DNA from: a virus | IMG/VR virus record: IMGVR_UViG_3300036851_000534 | Location: 1 to 63,946 of that record | Direction: 5' to 3' (one strand) | DNA: 63,946 nt | Shown: in pieces, positions 50,409-57,690 of the stretch | How positions within the stretch are numbered: position 1 is the first letter of the stretch | How the letters are laid out: every line of letters begins with the position of its first letter | Notes under the pieces: generated by a model | What the model saw: only the letters and a program-made list of their open reading frames with translations | Told to the model about the DNA's origin: nothing | Databases searched by the model: none | Position numbers and translations under genes: made by a program

Positions 50409-50740
50409 GGCGCAACTCCTGCCTTTCGGATCCGGACCCGGAAGCACCAGTTCACCTCGCCGGCAGTACCGGGTGTGGGCTGATAGCCGGCGGCGAGCAT
50501 GGCGCCTTTGAACTGGCCGTTGGTGACATAGAAACCCACGGCCTCGAAGTCATGCTTCAGTCCGTAGCTAGTCCGAGAGTTCGCTCGCGAGGTCGGCGTG
50601 AACGTCCGGGCGATCCACTGCTGCAATTCCATCTGCTGCGCCGCCGTCAATTCGGCATAGTGCTCCGGCGCATTGAACCGCGCCTCGTCGGCTTCCCTCT
50701 CCGGCTGTCGCTGCTTTCTGCTCGCTTTCGTCGCTTCCAT
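50405..50740 (-). CDS. Hypothetical protein beside the iteron region
   Basis: 111 residues from ATG 50740 behind AGGAGG. SRTSYGLKHDFEAVGFYVTN, then GAMLAAGYQPTPG, resembles small phage proteins associated with primases. Basic N-terminus. Probably binds DNA or a replication protein. Confidence 0.65.
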   Translation of the reverse strand: MEATKASRKQRQPEREADEARFNAPEHYAELTAAQQMELQQWIARTFTPTSRANSRTSYGLKHDFEAVGFYVTNGQFKGAMLAAGYQPTPGTAGEVNWCFRVRIRKAGVAP

Positions 50741-50794
50741 GGGCCCTCCTATCCTCACAGGTAAAGAGCCTGACCGCTGCCGTCTTCTCAAAGC

Positions 50795-50978
50795 GTGACG
50801 GGTTTCAGGCACCGTGACGGGTTGTGACGGGTTTTCCTATATGTTTTCTGTACAGTTCCGTCTGTTTGCCGGAGCCGCAAACCCGTCACAACCCGTCACG
50901 GGTTTTTCATGCGCGTGCAATTGGAGAAACCCGTCACAACCCGTCACCAGGCATAAAACCCGTCACGAAACCCGTCAC
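50795..50978. other. Putative replication origin: nine GTGACGGGT iterons
   Basis: Nine exact copies of the 9-mer. Three are direct (50795, 50814, 50824) and six inverted (50881, 50891, 50929, 50939, 50958, 50970), mostly paired about ten bases apart (one helical turn). They flank an AT-richer core at 50830-50880. The last copy contains the stop codon of the primase-helicase gene. This is the layout of an initiator-bound origin. Confidence 0.75.
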
Positions 50979-53374
50979 GCTCCCGCAAGGCGAGGATCAT
51001 CCCTCGTGTCTTCATCCAAGAGGCCGATGCCGCTGCGAAGTCGGCCGAGGTTGCGGTCGCGCACTTCCACGAAGCCCCGCTCGGTGAGCGCCCTCCCGAA
51101 GGCGGTTTGTGTCGCTGCTTGTTCCCCACTCGCCTGACACCATGCCTGATAAGCCGCGTAGAGGGCGCCGCTCCTGGCTCGCAGAGTAGGCTGCTGAACG
51201 CAGCGATCGGCGAGAAACCCGCCGAGGATGTCCATCTCCTGGCGATAGCTCTGCGTTGCCTCCAGCACGGCCGCCGGCCGTGCCAGCCCGATCTGTTGCC
51301 ATTGCAGACAGCCACGAACGGCCCAGGCGAGGATACCGGGCAGCTCGGCGAGCAGTTTGGTGAGCAGTAGTGGATCCTTGAGCGGTTGGCCGGGCAGCGC
51401 CCGGTCGGGATCGTAGAACGTGGCCGTAAAAGGGACGGTATGGATGCGTCGCCAAATGCCCTCGTCCGTTCCCTTGATTACCGGCTTGTGATTCGCCATG
51501 ATCCACAGCTTGTATTCAGGCAGGAACTCGACGAAATCCCGATGCATCTTGCGCCCCTTAAGGCGAACATCGCCCGTCATGCGTTTGACCAACTCCTCGG
51601 CGAGGCGCTTGCCTTCACCGACCTCCGAGCTGATGACGACCCGGCGTCCGGTAAGATCAGCGATGGCCGTAGGATGCTGGTCATGCTTCTGCTCCAACAG
51701 CAAACCGGGCGCTGCGGTCGTGGCGTACTCGCCGAGAAGCCGTTGGACCACCTCCAGAAACGTGCCCTTACCGTTCGCCCCCAATCCGTAGAGGAAGAAG
51801 AGACACTGCTCGCGCACGTCGCCGGCCAGGCTGTAGCCAACCGCACGCTGAAGATAGGCCGCCAGTGCCTCGTCGCCCTGGGTGATCTCGGCGAGGAACT
51901 GCTCCCAGCGGGGGCAGGTCGCCGTTGCGTCATAGTTGATCGGGATCTTGCGGGTGATGAAATCCTCGCGGCGATGCTGGCGCAGGGTGCCGGAGGTCAA
52001 TTCGAGGGTGCCATTTTCGAGGTTGAGCAGGAACGGGTGCGCGTCGAACTGTTCTGGAAGCAGGCAGATGCCGGGTTCGCTTTGGGCCAGCTCGATCATC
52101 GCTGCGAGCCGCCCGGCGCTTTCCGACTTCAAGCCCCACAGAGCGAGGGCTTTGCGTTCATCCGCCGAGTCGGCCTCACCCGCTTCGCTATAGATCGCGG
52201 CGACGGTCGCCTTGGCCCGTCGCATGATCGCGCGCGTCCGATCCTCGCACCAATGAGTCCCGCGCCAGATCAACCAGCCGTGAGCAAGCGTCGAGCGCAG
52301 ATTCTCTCCGTGTCGAGCCACCAGGCGCCGGGCGTTGCCCAGGTCCGTGTTGTGGATCGGCGCCGGCAGATCGACAGGCGGATCGGTCGGGGTGGTTACC
52401 TGGGGAGGGGCCGGCGAGTTCGGCAGAGAGGTGGCCGTGCGGTTGAAGGTGAACGCGCCGCTGCTGCCGTTGGCGGAGGGCTCATAGACGACGCCCCCGA
52501 GCGAGAGGGCCTTGTCGAGCGTCAGATCACCATAGGTTCGCTCACCCCGGCGTTCGTCCCACTTCTCGCGCATCAGCCCCGACTGACGGAAGAGCCGATC
52601 CATGCGCGGGCGGTCGCCCCGCGTCCAGAAGTAAAGCTCGGCGCAGAGCGCCAGGTCGGCCCGGCTGTCGTCGCCGCCGTAGTCGCCGGTATCGCCGCGC
52701 CAGAGCCGGCCGAACTTGAGGCCGTTCGCGGCCCGGTGGGCGCGGTCGAGGAGTTCCTGATCCGAGAGATCGAGCGGAGCGGCGGGGGCTGCCGGGGAGG
52801 AACGGGGGAGCATGAGGGCGTCGGGGAAACATTCGGCCAGCAGCGTGTCCAACTCCGCCTGGCGGGCCGCGATGATGGCCGGCGAGCCGGGCCAGTGCCG
52901 GCCGGTCACCGTCAGATAGCGGGCGCGATCGTAGACCTCGATCGCCCCGCCGTCGGCGAAGCTCTTCTTCCGGCCGTTGCCTGGCAGCCGGCCCTGGATC
53001 CAGACGCGGAGACCCTCCCCCGAAGGCGTAATCTCCGTATAGCTGTTGAGGAGGGCGATGGCGCGTGCTGACCAGGGAACGAGCCCCCCAGAGGAGAGGA
53101 TGCAATGGTCGAGATCGATGCCGACGTACGGATCGTCCGGGCTGATGACGAAACCGGGGCCGTTGAACTGATCCAGTCGCGCCGTTACCGCCTCGAAGGT
53201 GCTCCAGGTGGAGGCGTCCGTCGTGGAAGCGAGCCGGCCGTCAGGCCGAAACGGCGGCTTCGTGGGCCGGTCCTCATCCGCGCGGGTCACCCATTTCCAG
53301 CAAACCCACTGCGGCCGACCAGCCAGCTCCGAGAGGACGGGCAGCGAGGATTGAGTCGGATCAAACGTGTTCAT
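50975..53374 (-). CDS. Primase-polymerase/D5-type helicase
   Basis: 799 residues from ATG 53374. The N-terminal 200 residues fit an AEP-type prim-pol (GPGFVISPDDPYVGIDLDHC with the metal-binding Asp pair; SYTEITPSGEGLRVWIQG; IEVYDRARYLTVTG). The C-terminal 400 residues hold an SF3/D5-like helicase: LYGLGANGKGTFLEVVQRLL (Walker A), RRVVISSEVGEGKRLAEEL, and YKLWIMANHKPVIKGTDEGI. This resembles self-primed polymerase-helicases such as NrS-1 type. No separate DNA polymerase is seen in the window, so it may be the main replicase. Confidence 0.85.
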   Translation of the reverse strand: MNTFDPTQSSLPVLSELAGRPQWVCWKWVTRADEDRPTKPPFRPDGRLASTTDASTWSTFEAVTARLDQFNGPGFVISPDDPYVGIDLDHCILSSGGLVPWSARAIALLNSYTEITPSGEGLRVWIQGRLPGNGRKKSFADGGAIEVYDRARYLTVTGRHWPGSPAIIAARQAELDTLLAECFPDALMLPRSSPAAPAAPLDLSDQELLDRAHRAANGLKFGRLWRGDTGDYGGDDSRADLALCAELYFWTRGDRPRMDRLFRQSGLMREKWDERRGERTYGDLTLDKALSLGGVVYEPSANGSSGAFTFNRTATSLPNSPAPPQVTTPTDPPVDLPAPIHNTDLGNARRLVARHGENLRSTLAHGWLIWRGTHWCEDRTRAIMRRAKATVAAIYSEAGEADSADERKALALWGLKSESAGRLAAMIELAQSEPGICLLPEQFDAHPFLLNLENGTLELTSGTLRQHRREDFITRKIPINYDATATCPRWEQFLAEITQGDEALAAYLQRAVGYSLAGDVREQCLFFLYGLGANGKGTFLEVVQRLLGEYATTAAPGLLLEQKHDQHPTAIADLTGRRVVISSEVGEGKRLAEELVKRMTGDVRLKGRKMHRDFVEFLPEYKLWIMANHKPVIKGTDEGIWRRIHTVPFTATFYDPDRALPGQPLKDPLLLTKLLAELPGILAWAVRGCLQWQQIGLARPAAVLEATQSYRQEMDILGGFLADRCVQQPTLRARSGALYAAYQAWCQASGEQAATQTAFGRALTERGFVEVRDRNLGRLRSGIGLLDEDTRDDPRLAGA

Positions 53375-53390
53375 CACGCTCCTCGCGCGG

Positions 53391-53684
53391 TCACTTCTCC
53401 GCCGACTGCGCCTGCCAGCCCTGCGCCGTGAGCTTCCAGCCGAGGAGCGGACTCCCCTCGAGCAGTCCCCAGTCATGGAGCCGCTCCAGGTGACCCAGCA
53501 CCTCCGGGATGCTAAAGCCGGTCGCGCGGGCATACCAGCCCAGGGGCAAAAAAACGACGGTACTCTCGGCGGAATGTTCCGCGATACAACGGAGGATTGT
53601 TCGCTCGCGGGGAGGAACAATCGGGTATCTGGTCCCTGCCAACGTGCAGGAACCAGGTTCGACGCGAGACGCGCCGGTATCCAT
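53391..53684 (-). CDS. Winged-helix regulator-like protein
   Basis: 97 residues from ATG 53684 (AAGGAG upstream). Residues 25-90 read like a winged helix: ERTILRCIAEHSAESTVVFL, ARATGFSIPEVLGHLERLHD, WGLLEGSPLLGWKLT. It lies just upstream of the primase and downstream of repeated operator-like DNA. It probably regulates this operon. Confidence 0.65.
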   Translation of the reverse strand: MDTGASRVEPGSCTLAGTRYPIVPPRERTILRCIAEHSAESTVVFLPLGWYARATGFSIPEVLGHLERLHDWGLLEGSPLLGWKLTAQGWQAQSAEK

Positions 53685-53788
53685 GATCCACTCCTTGTTT
53701 CGTGGGTTGCTTGCGAACAGCGAATCGCGAGCCGGTGTTGACGCGAGATGCGCCCGTATGCAGGTGTCGCTCCTTGTGTCGTTTCGTG
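53661..53788. repeat. Duplicated translation-start segment
   Basis: 53661-53704 and 53740-53788 are imperfect copies. Each carries AAGGAG and a TGASRV-encoding start region on the minus strand. In the upstream copy the ATG is replaced by CTG/ATA, so only the second copy starts the winged-helix gene in its present frame. The segment resembles the triplicated start at 35305. Confidence 0.6.
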
Positions 53789-53815
53789 TTCGGATCAGCC
53801 CTACCAGTTCCAGCC

Positions 53816-53882
53816 GTCAAACTGGACGGGGTGGGTTTTGACCCTACGGGTCCCAGGCGTCAGACTGGACGGGTCAAACTGG
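53816..53882. promoter_or_regulatory. Three operator-like repeats (GTCARACTGGACGGG)
   Basis: GTCAAACTGGACGGG (53816), GTCAGACTGGACGGG (53859) and GTCAAACTGG (53873) lie just before a plus-strand TATAAT. They sit upstream of a winged-helix gene reading the other way. This is a natural binding site for a repressor. Confidence 0.55.
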
Positions 53883-53888
53883 TTCGGC

Positions 53889-53984
53889 TATAATGAGGGA
53901 GAGTGATGGATGGTTCTGACCTTGCCGGGTTGCGGAACCAACCTAATGGCCCGGAGAGTCGCCAAGCTCTCCGGGCCACTTTCT
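53889..53984 (+). ncRNA. Candidate small RNA or leader peptide unit
   Basis: TATAAT (53889-53894; possible -35 TGGACG, 17 bases upstream) points right. About 90 bases later GGCCCGGAGAG (53947-53957) pairs perfectly with CTCTCCGGGCC (53966-53976), followed by ACTTTCTT, a terminator. Between them GGTTC..GAACC can form another hairpin. An ATG at 53905 could encode a short peptide instead. The RNA would be antisense to the end of the 53943 gene. Confidence 0.5.
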
Positions 53985-54398
53985 TGTGCCGGCGCCGCGC
54001 GCCGCTTCCTCCAGTTCGCGAAATAATGCTGCCGCGAGCAATTCGTCCTCCGTTTCGCGGTCGCGCCGCACCGCATGGATTCGCCTCTTTACGAGTGCCG
54101 GCGCATACTCATCGCCGCCCTCTCCTGGTTCCACGCGCCCCCGGACCGGGCGCCGGCAAAACCATGCTTCTTGGCGCACGAGGATATCGAGCGCTGTCCG
54201 GGTACGGCCGCGGGAGAGGTGGCTGAGGTCCTGGATTTGGGCCAGGGAGGCGCGCCACCAGTGCCTCCCCGCCCCTACGGTTTTGCCATAGAGCACGCCG
54301 CCGACCGCGCGTACGTCCGGATTTGGATGCTGGGTGATGCGGAAACAGAGTTCAGACAGGTCGGCCGGGCCGCGTCGCTCTCTATGCTCATCCGCCAT
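53943..54398 (-). CDS. Putative helix-turn-helix replication protein
   Basis: 151 residues. LYGKTVGAGRHWWRASLAQI and SHLSRGRTRTALDILVRQEA look like a winged-helix fold. Charged C-terminus. Two such proteins in a row upstream of the primase suggest initiator or loader roles, but no specific family is recognised. Confidence 0.6.
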   Translation of the reverse strand: MADEHRERRGPADLSELCFRITQHPNPDVRAVGGVLYGKTVGAGRHWWRASLAQIQDLSHLSRGRTRTALDILVRQEAWFCRRPVRGRVEPGEGGDEYAPALVKRRIHAVRRDRETEDELLAAALFRELEEAARGAGTRKWPGELGDSPGH

Positions 54399-54401
54399 CG
54401 C

Positions 54402-54740
54402 CTATCGCTCCTGAGAGCCTCGCGCCGGACCGGCCATGCCGGGCGGCGGCTCCCACAGGATGTGAAAAACGTCGGCGCTCGCCTCGGCGACCCAGTTGAC
54501 CTCAGCGAGTCGCATCGCCGCCAGTCGGGTCCGCGCGAGGTTCAGGCCGCACTTCTCTGCCAGTTCGCCAACCGCAACGGTAGTTCCTGGTATGCCCGTC
54601 CGATTTTCCTCCATGAGGAGCCCGAGGAGCACGCGGAGCCCCTCGTCGGTAATGACATCGAGCTGCTCGAGCAGCTCGCGGGGGATCGCCACATACTCTG
54701 CCGCCCCGCCCTCGCTGTCTGTCGGTTTGCTGCTTGCCAT
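54402..54740 (-). CDS. Winged-helix protein
   Basis: 112 residues. IPRELLEQLDVITDEGLRVL, then VAVGELAEKCGLNLARTRLA, a winged-helix pattern like that of replication initiator N-terminal domains. It is followed by a three-base gap to the next gene. It could bind the nearby origin. Confidence 0.6.
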   Translation of the reverse strand: MASSKPTDSEGGAAEYVAIPRELLEQLDVITDEGLRVLLGLLMEENRTGIPGTTVAVGELAEKCGLNLARTRLAAMRLAEVNWVAEASADVFHILWEPPPGMAGPARGSQER

Positions 54741-54956
54741 GATGTCCTCTCGTCGTCGTGATTGCGCTTAGGGCGCTGTTACTGCGTCTCATGGCTGCTT
54801 TCTTTCCTCTGGTCAAAAAAGGAGGCGCCCCCGGACGGGGCCGGTCGCTTCCGACGCCGCTACTAGACTGCCGGCCGGTATTATGCTAAAATGGAAACGT
54901 TACGCGATGTCGCTCTACGTTCGTCGCCCGGCAGACGCCCTGCCGGGCGGCCTTAT
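54741..54956. other. Intergenic region with hairpin
   Basis: About 215 bases. CGCCCGGCAG (54925-54934) pairs perfectly with CTGCCGGGCG (54940-54949), with only a weak T tract after it (CCTTATT), so it may attenuate rather than terminate. AT-rich patch at 54880-54900. No gene supported. Confidence 0.5.
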
Positions 54957-55532
54957 TCAGGCGGCCGCTTCCTCCCGTCCCTTGACGGCCTCGATGCGGG
55001 CGCGCAGCTCTCGGACCCTCTCCTCGTTCCAGGCGCTCGCCGGCTCCATCAACGCGAGCAGGGGTTTCAGCACCTCCGGATCGAAGTGCCGCCGCTTGAT
55101 CCACGGTCCGGTTTCGAGGCGCGCTTCGAGCCAGTCCGAGAGATCCCCAAGGCTAAAATGCCACAAAATCGCTCCGTCTCTCGGCACGGCCAGGGCGCGG
55201 AGCCGGCCGTCAAGGATCTCCTGGCGCAGATGCTGCTTGCTCTTCCCGACGAGCCGGCGGGCGACGACCATCGGGACGATGACATGGCGCATCGCCTTCG
55301 GCAGCCCCGTCGTGGGACTGCGTTCCGCCTGCCACCGAGCCAGGGCCGCGCGGTCGATCAGAATCGCCGGCTTGCCGACTTTGCCGGATTGTCGAAACCG
55401 ATACGGCACGCCCGCCGCCTGGAGCGTGCGCCAGAGATAACGCCGCTCAAGCCCCGTCTCTGCGACCGCCTCCGGCAACGTCAGCCACTCCGCCTGCGGC
55501 TCCGGAACCTGCCCTTGTATCTCCATCGGCAT
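54957..55532 (-). CDS. Excisionase/MerR-like DNA-binding protein
   Basis: 191 residues (ATG 55532; ATG 55526 is better spaced from AAAGGAGG). Two HTH-like units: WLTLPEAVAETGLERRYLWR with GVPYRFRQSG, and GKSKQHLRQEILDGRLRALA. The order is that of excisionase-type or MerR-type domains. First gene after the promoter at 55550. It may be the main early regulator. No integrase partner exists in the window. Confidence 0.65.
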   Translation of the reverse strand: MPMEIQGQVPEPQAEWLTLPEAVAETGLERRYLWRTLQAAGVPYRFRQSGKVGKPAILIDRAALARWQAERSPTTGLPKAMRHVIVPMVVARRLVGKSKQHLRQEILDGRLRALAVPRDGAILWHFSLGDLSDWLEARLETGPWIKRRHFDPEVLKPLLALMEPASAWNEERVRELRARIEAVKGREEAAA

Positions 55533-55549
55533 CCGCCTCCTTTGTTTAT

Positions 55550-55579
55550 ATTATACTTCACAAGGAACTCAAACGGCAA
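55550..55579 (-). promoter_or_regulatory. Leftward promoter of the replication operon, TTGCCG-N18-TATAAT
   Basis: TTGCCG (55579-55574), 18 bases, TATAAT (55555-55550) on the minus strand, directly upstream of the excisionase-like gene. Same form as the other leftward promoters. Confidence 0.75.
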
Positions 55580-55628
55580 GATGATGTTCCGGGGAGGAGT
55601 TTGCGCCTGCTGTGGCGTAGAGTGACCC

Positions 55629-56162
55629 ATGCCACGCTTGATACCGGTGGACTGGACCCCCGAGTGTCGTATGTCGCGTCTGGTAATCCACTGGACGGCC
55701 GGAGCCGGGGCTCCTTCGGCAGAGGACCTCGAGAGTTACCATATTCTCATCGATCGGGTGGGCCTCCCCCATCGCGGCGACCACAGCATCCGCGACAACC
55801 TCAACACCATTGACGACGACTACGCCGCCCACACGCGCGCCCTGAATACCGGCAGCATTGGCCTGGCGCTTTGCGGAATGGCCGGCGCAAACCGGGCGCC
55901 GTTTGCTCCCGGGAGGTTCCCGCTGACCCGCCCGCAGTGGAATAACGCGCTCTTGGCCGCGGCGGATCTCTGCGAGCGGTATGGGATCGCGCCGGAGCGG
56001 AACACGCTCCTGATGCATTGCGAGGTGCCGCAGGCGCTTGGGGTGGCGCAGCGGGGAAAGTGGGACGTAACCGTTCGTACGTGGGCTGGGCCGCCGGAGT
56101 ATGCCTCGCTCACTCCAGGGGAAGAGTTAAGGGTTCGGGTGAAGAAACTTCTGGAGGGGTAG
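55629..56162 (+). CDS. N-acetylmuramoyl-L-alanine amidase (endolysin)
   Basis: 177 residues. RLVIHWTAGAGAP near residue 18 and LLMHCEVPQALG near 127 provide zinc ligands of Amidase_2/PGRP-type enzymes. GSIGLALCGMAGA near 77 is the usual central strand. It would cleave the peptide-glycan amide bond at lysis. The last 37 residues have a displaced, frameshifted copy at 56828-56939, and the present end overlaps the HNH gene by 53 bases. Confidence 0.88.
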   Translation: MPRLIPVDWTPECRMSRLVIHWTAGAGAPSAEDLESYHILIDRVGLPHRGDHSIRDNLNTIDDDYAAHTRALNTGSIGLALCGMAGANRAPFAPGRFPLTRPQWNNALLAAADLCERYGIAPERNTLLMHCEVPQALGVAQRGKWDVTVRTWAGPPEYASLTPGEELRVRVKKLLEG

Positions 56163-56811
56163 TCTTTTGCGGACGACTACGAATGGGGGCTGTGAGGGCT
56201 TTCTCGATATCCCAACCGGCCTTTAGCCGGCCGTGAAGTCGCTCCGGTTCGAGTCCGAGTTCGTGTGCCCATTGGGAGACGGTCTGCCGCCGGCCGTCCC
56301 ACTCGATCCAGACGTTTCGGCGCGTGTTGTTGGTGTTCTCGCGTTGAGTGGTCCATCGGCAGTTACCGGGGGCGTAGGGGCCGGCGCTGTCGATCCGATC
56401 CAGTACGGCCTTCGGGAAGGGTTTGGGTCCCATGGCGCGCAGGAAGTTGGCGAAGTCATGCCACTCTTCGGCTACGGTGATCCCTTGGCCGCCGTAGAAG
56501 CGATAGCGATCATGGTTTGGATTGTAGCAACGGCGCATCATACGCGCCCACGTCTGGTACTCTACGCTGGGGGTATGCTGGCGAGTGTGGCCGTGGGTAA
56601 CGCTTCTCTCACAGCCGCAACTCTTGCTTTCTCCCTTGAGGAGGGAGAAGAGGAAGACTGCATGCTCCGTTCCGCAGGAGCAGCGACAAGGGATGAACCA
56701 GTGAAGCCGCTTTCCGCGCAACTCTCGAAAGGGCGTGCCGATGATTTCCCAAAGTCCGACGTGCGCCCCGATCTCGGGGGCTTTCTCATGCATTCGCAGG
56801 CGTCTTCCCAT
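56110..56811 (-). CDS. HNH homing endonuclease inserted at the amidase gene end
   Basis: 233 residues from ATG 56811 behind GGAGG; longer frames exist but have no ribosome site. CRCSCGT and CGCERS near residues 40-60, HNH core at 75-150 (YQTWARMMRRCYNPNHDRY, FYGGQGITVAEEW, LDRIDSAGPYAPGNCRW), then an HTH (VSQWAHELGLEPERLHGRL). It converges on the amidase gene and its last 17 codons are antisense to the amidase's last codons, so the endonuclease gene carries the amidase's replacement end. Confidence 0.9.
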   Translation of the reverse strand: MGRRLRMHEKAPEIGAHVGLWEIIGTPFRELRGKRLHWFIPCRCSCGTEHAVFLFSLLKGESKSCGCERSVTHGHTRQHTPSVEYQTWARMMRRCYNPNHDRYRFYGGQGITVAEEWHDFANFLRAMGPKPFPKAVLDRIDSAGPYAPGNCRWTTQRENTNNTRRNVWIEWDGRRQTVSQWAHELGLEPERLHGRLKAGWDIEKALTAPIRSRPQKTTPPEVSSPEPLTLPLE

Positions 56812-56827
56812 CGCACTATCCTCCAAT

Positions 56828-56939
56828 GGTAAGTTCGACGTATCCCCCAAGACTTCCTGTGTTTTACCGAGGAAAGTACAACGCCGGGACTCCCGGCGAG
56901 GATCTGCGCCAGCGGGTAGAGTTGTTGCTGGAGGGGTGA
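56828..56939 (+). pseudogene. Displaced, frameshifted 3' end of the amidase gene
   Basis: It begins GKFDVSPKTS (compare GKWDVTVRTW in the amidase). After a frame change it continues AGTPGEDLRQRVELLLEG and stop (compare SLTPGEELRVRVKKLLEG). It lies directly behind the HNH start codon and eleven bases before the next gene's ATG. The shift shows that this copy no longer encodes protein in one piece. Confidence 0.8.
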
Positions 56940-56950
56940 GGAGTAGATAC

Positions 56951-57184
56951 ATGCCGAAGATCACGAAAGCCAACGCCTTATGGCATGCGGAGCGCGTCGA
57001 GGTGGCGATTGACGGTCCCGGCCCCGGTGGCATCTCGGTGACGCTCGCGCGGCCCGGGGATTGGTGCGCCTATCTGGAGACGAGTGACGGTGAACTGGTC
57101 TTCAAGGCGTTTCTGACGGACCAGGAGTATCGGGAAAAGTTTGTGCGTGTCGCGGGCGGTAGCCTGGCGGCGGAGCGTCGTTAG
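56951..57184 (+). CDS. Hypothetical small protein after the amidase locus
   Basis: 77 residues from ATG 56951 behind GAGGAG. Strand-rich (RVEVAIDGPGPGGISVTLAR). It overlaps the convergent membrane protein gene by four bases. It may have followed the amidase gene directly before the HNH insertion. Confidence 0.65.
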   Translation: MPKITKANALWHAERVEVAIDGPGPGGISVTLARPGDWCAYLETSDGELVFKAFLTDQEYREKFVRVAGGSLAAERR

Positions 57185-57438
57185 GGCGTGCCGCTCGTCT
57201 TCGCCTTGTGCTTGCGCCAGAAGTAGAGCCCCGCGCCGGCGGCTACCAGGAGCGCCGGGCCCCACGGGCCGGTGAGTGCCGCGAGTGCCATGCCGCTCGC
57301 GGCCGCGAGCACGTCTCGGACCTCCGGCTGTACCGTCACATCCACGGAGCCCTTCACCCCACTCGGGGAGGCACCGACTTCAACCTCCGCGTCGGCGAGC
57401 CCCGTCTTTAGCCCGCCCTTGAAATCTGCCCCGCTCAT
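57181..57438 (-). CDS. Small membrane protein, possible holin
   Basis: 85 residues. A polar N-terminus, then a hydrophobic region at residues 42-75 (DVLAAASGMALAALTGPWGP, ALLVAAGAGLYFW) and a basic tail. One or two membrane spans, beside the lysis genes. Holin is a reasonable guess, not a demonstration. Confidence 0.55.
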   Translation of the reverse strand: MSGADFKGGLKTGLADAEVEVGASPSGVKGSVDVTVQPEVRDVLAAASGMALAALTGPWGPALLVAAGAGLYFWRKHKAKTSGTP

Positions 57439-57485
57439 GTTAACAGTCTCCTTTCACCCAGCGCAGCGAAACGCCGCTCCCGACC

Positions 57486-57584
57486 CTACCGGGCCGGGAT
57501 CAACTGCAAATAGACCAGCAGCAGCAGGAGCGCCAAGCCGAGCAGCAGCCACGTCCCGCATGATAAGTTGCCCGGCAGCCGCAT
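57486..57584 (-). CDS. 32-residue single-span membrane peptide
   Basis: Starts at the A of the preceding stop (TAATG). CGTWLLLGLALLLLLVYLQL is one membrane helix. Possibly a holin partner. Not seen in longer-ORF surveys. Confidence 0.5.
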   Translation of the reverse strand: MRLPGNLSCGTWLLLGLALLLLLVYLQLIPAR

Positions 57585-57679
57585 TATCCCCTCCCGTCGC
57601 GCAGACAGTAGAGGAACCAGAAGAGGAAGGCGAGCACCAGCCCCAGCGCCAGATAGCCGGCAAACGTTATCCAATCCAT
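57584..57679 (-). CDS. 31-residue single-span membrane peptide
   Basis: MDWITFAGYLALGLVLAFLF, WFLYCLRDGRG: one helix with a positively charged end, coupled to the next peptide by TAATG. Located between the NlpC-like gene and the holin candidate, so probably part of the lysis unit. Confidence 0.5.
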   Translation of the reverse strand: MDWITFAGYLALGLVLAFLFWFLYCLRDGRG

Positions 57680-57690
57680 CCCAGGCTCCT

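Noticed and set aside
52542-53105. Long alternative frames opposite or within the primase-helicase gene
   Set aside because: High GC keeps extra frames open. Only one frame carries the conserved primase and helicase motifs.
53512-53820. 102-residue leftward protein overlapping the winged-helix gene
   Set aside because: It is Arg-rich, lacks a good start and arises from the duplicated leader segment read in another frame.
56233-56832. Rightward 199-residue frame within the HNH region
   Set aside because: It is the antisense of the HNH gene, which carries clear family motifs.
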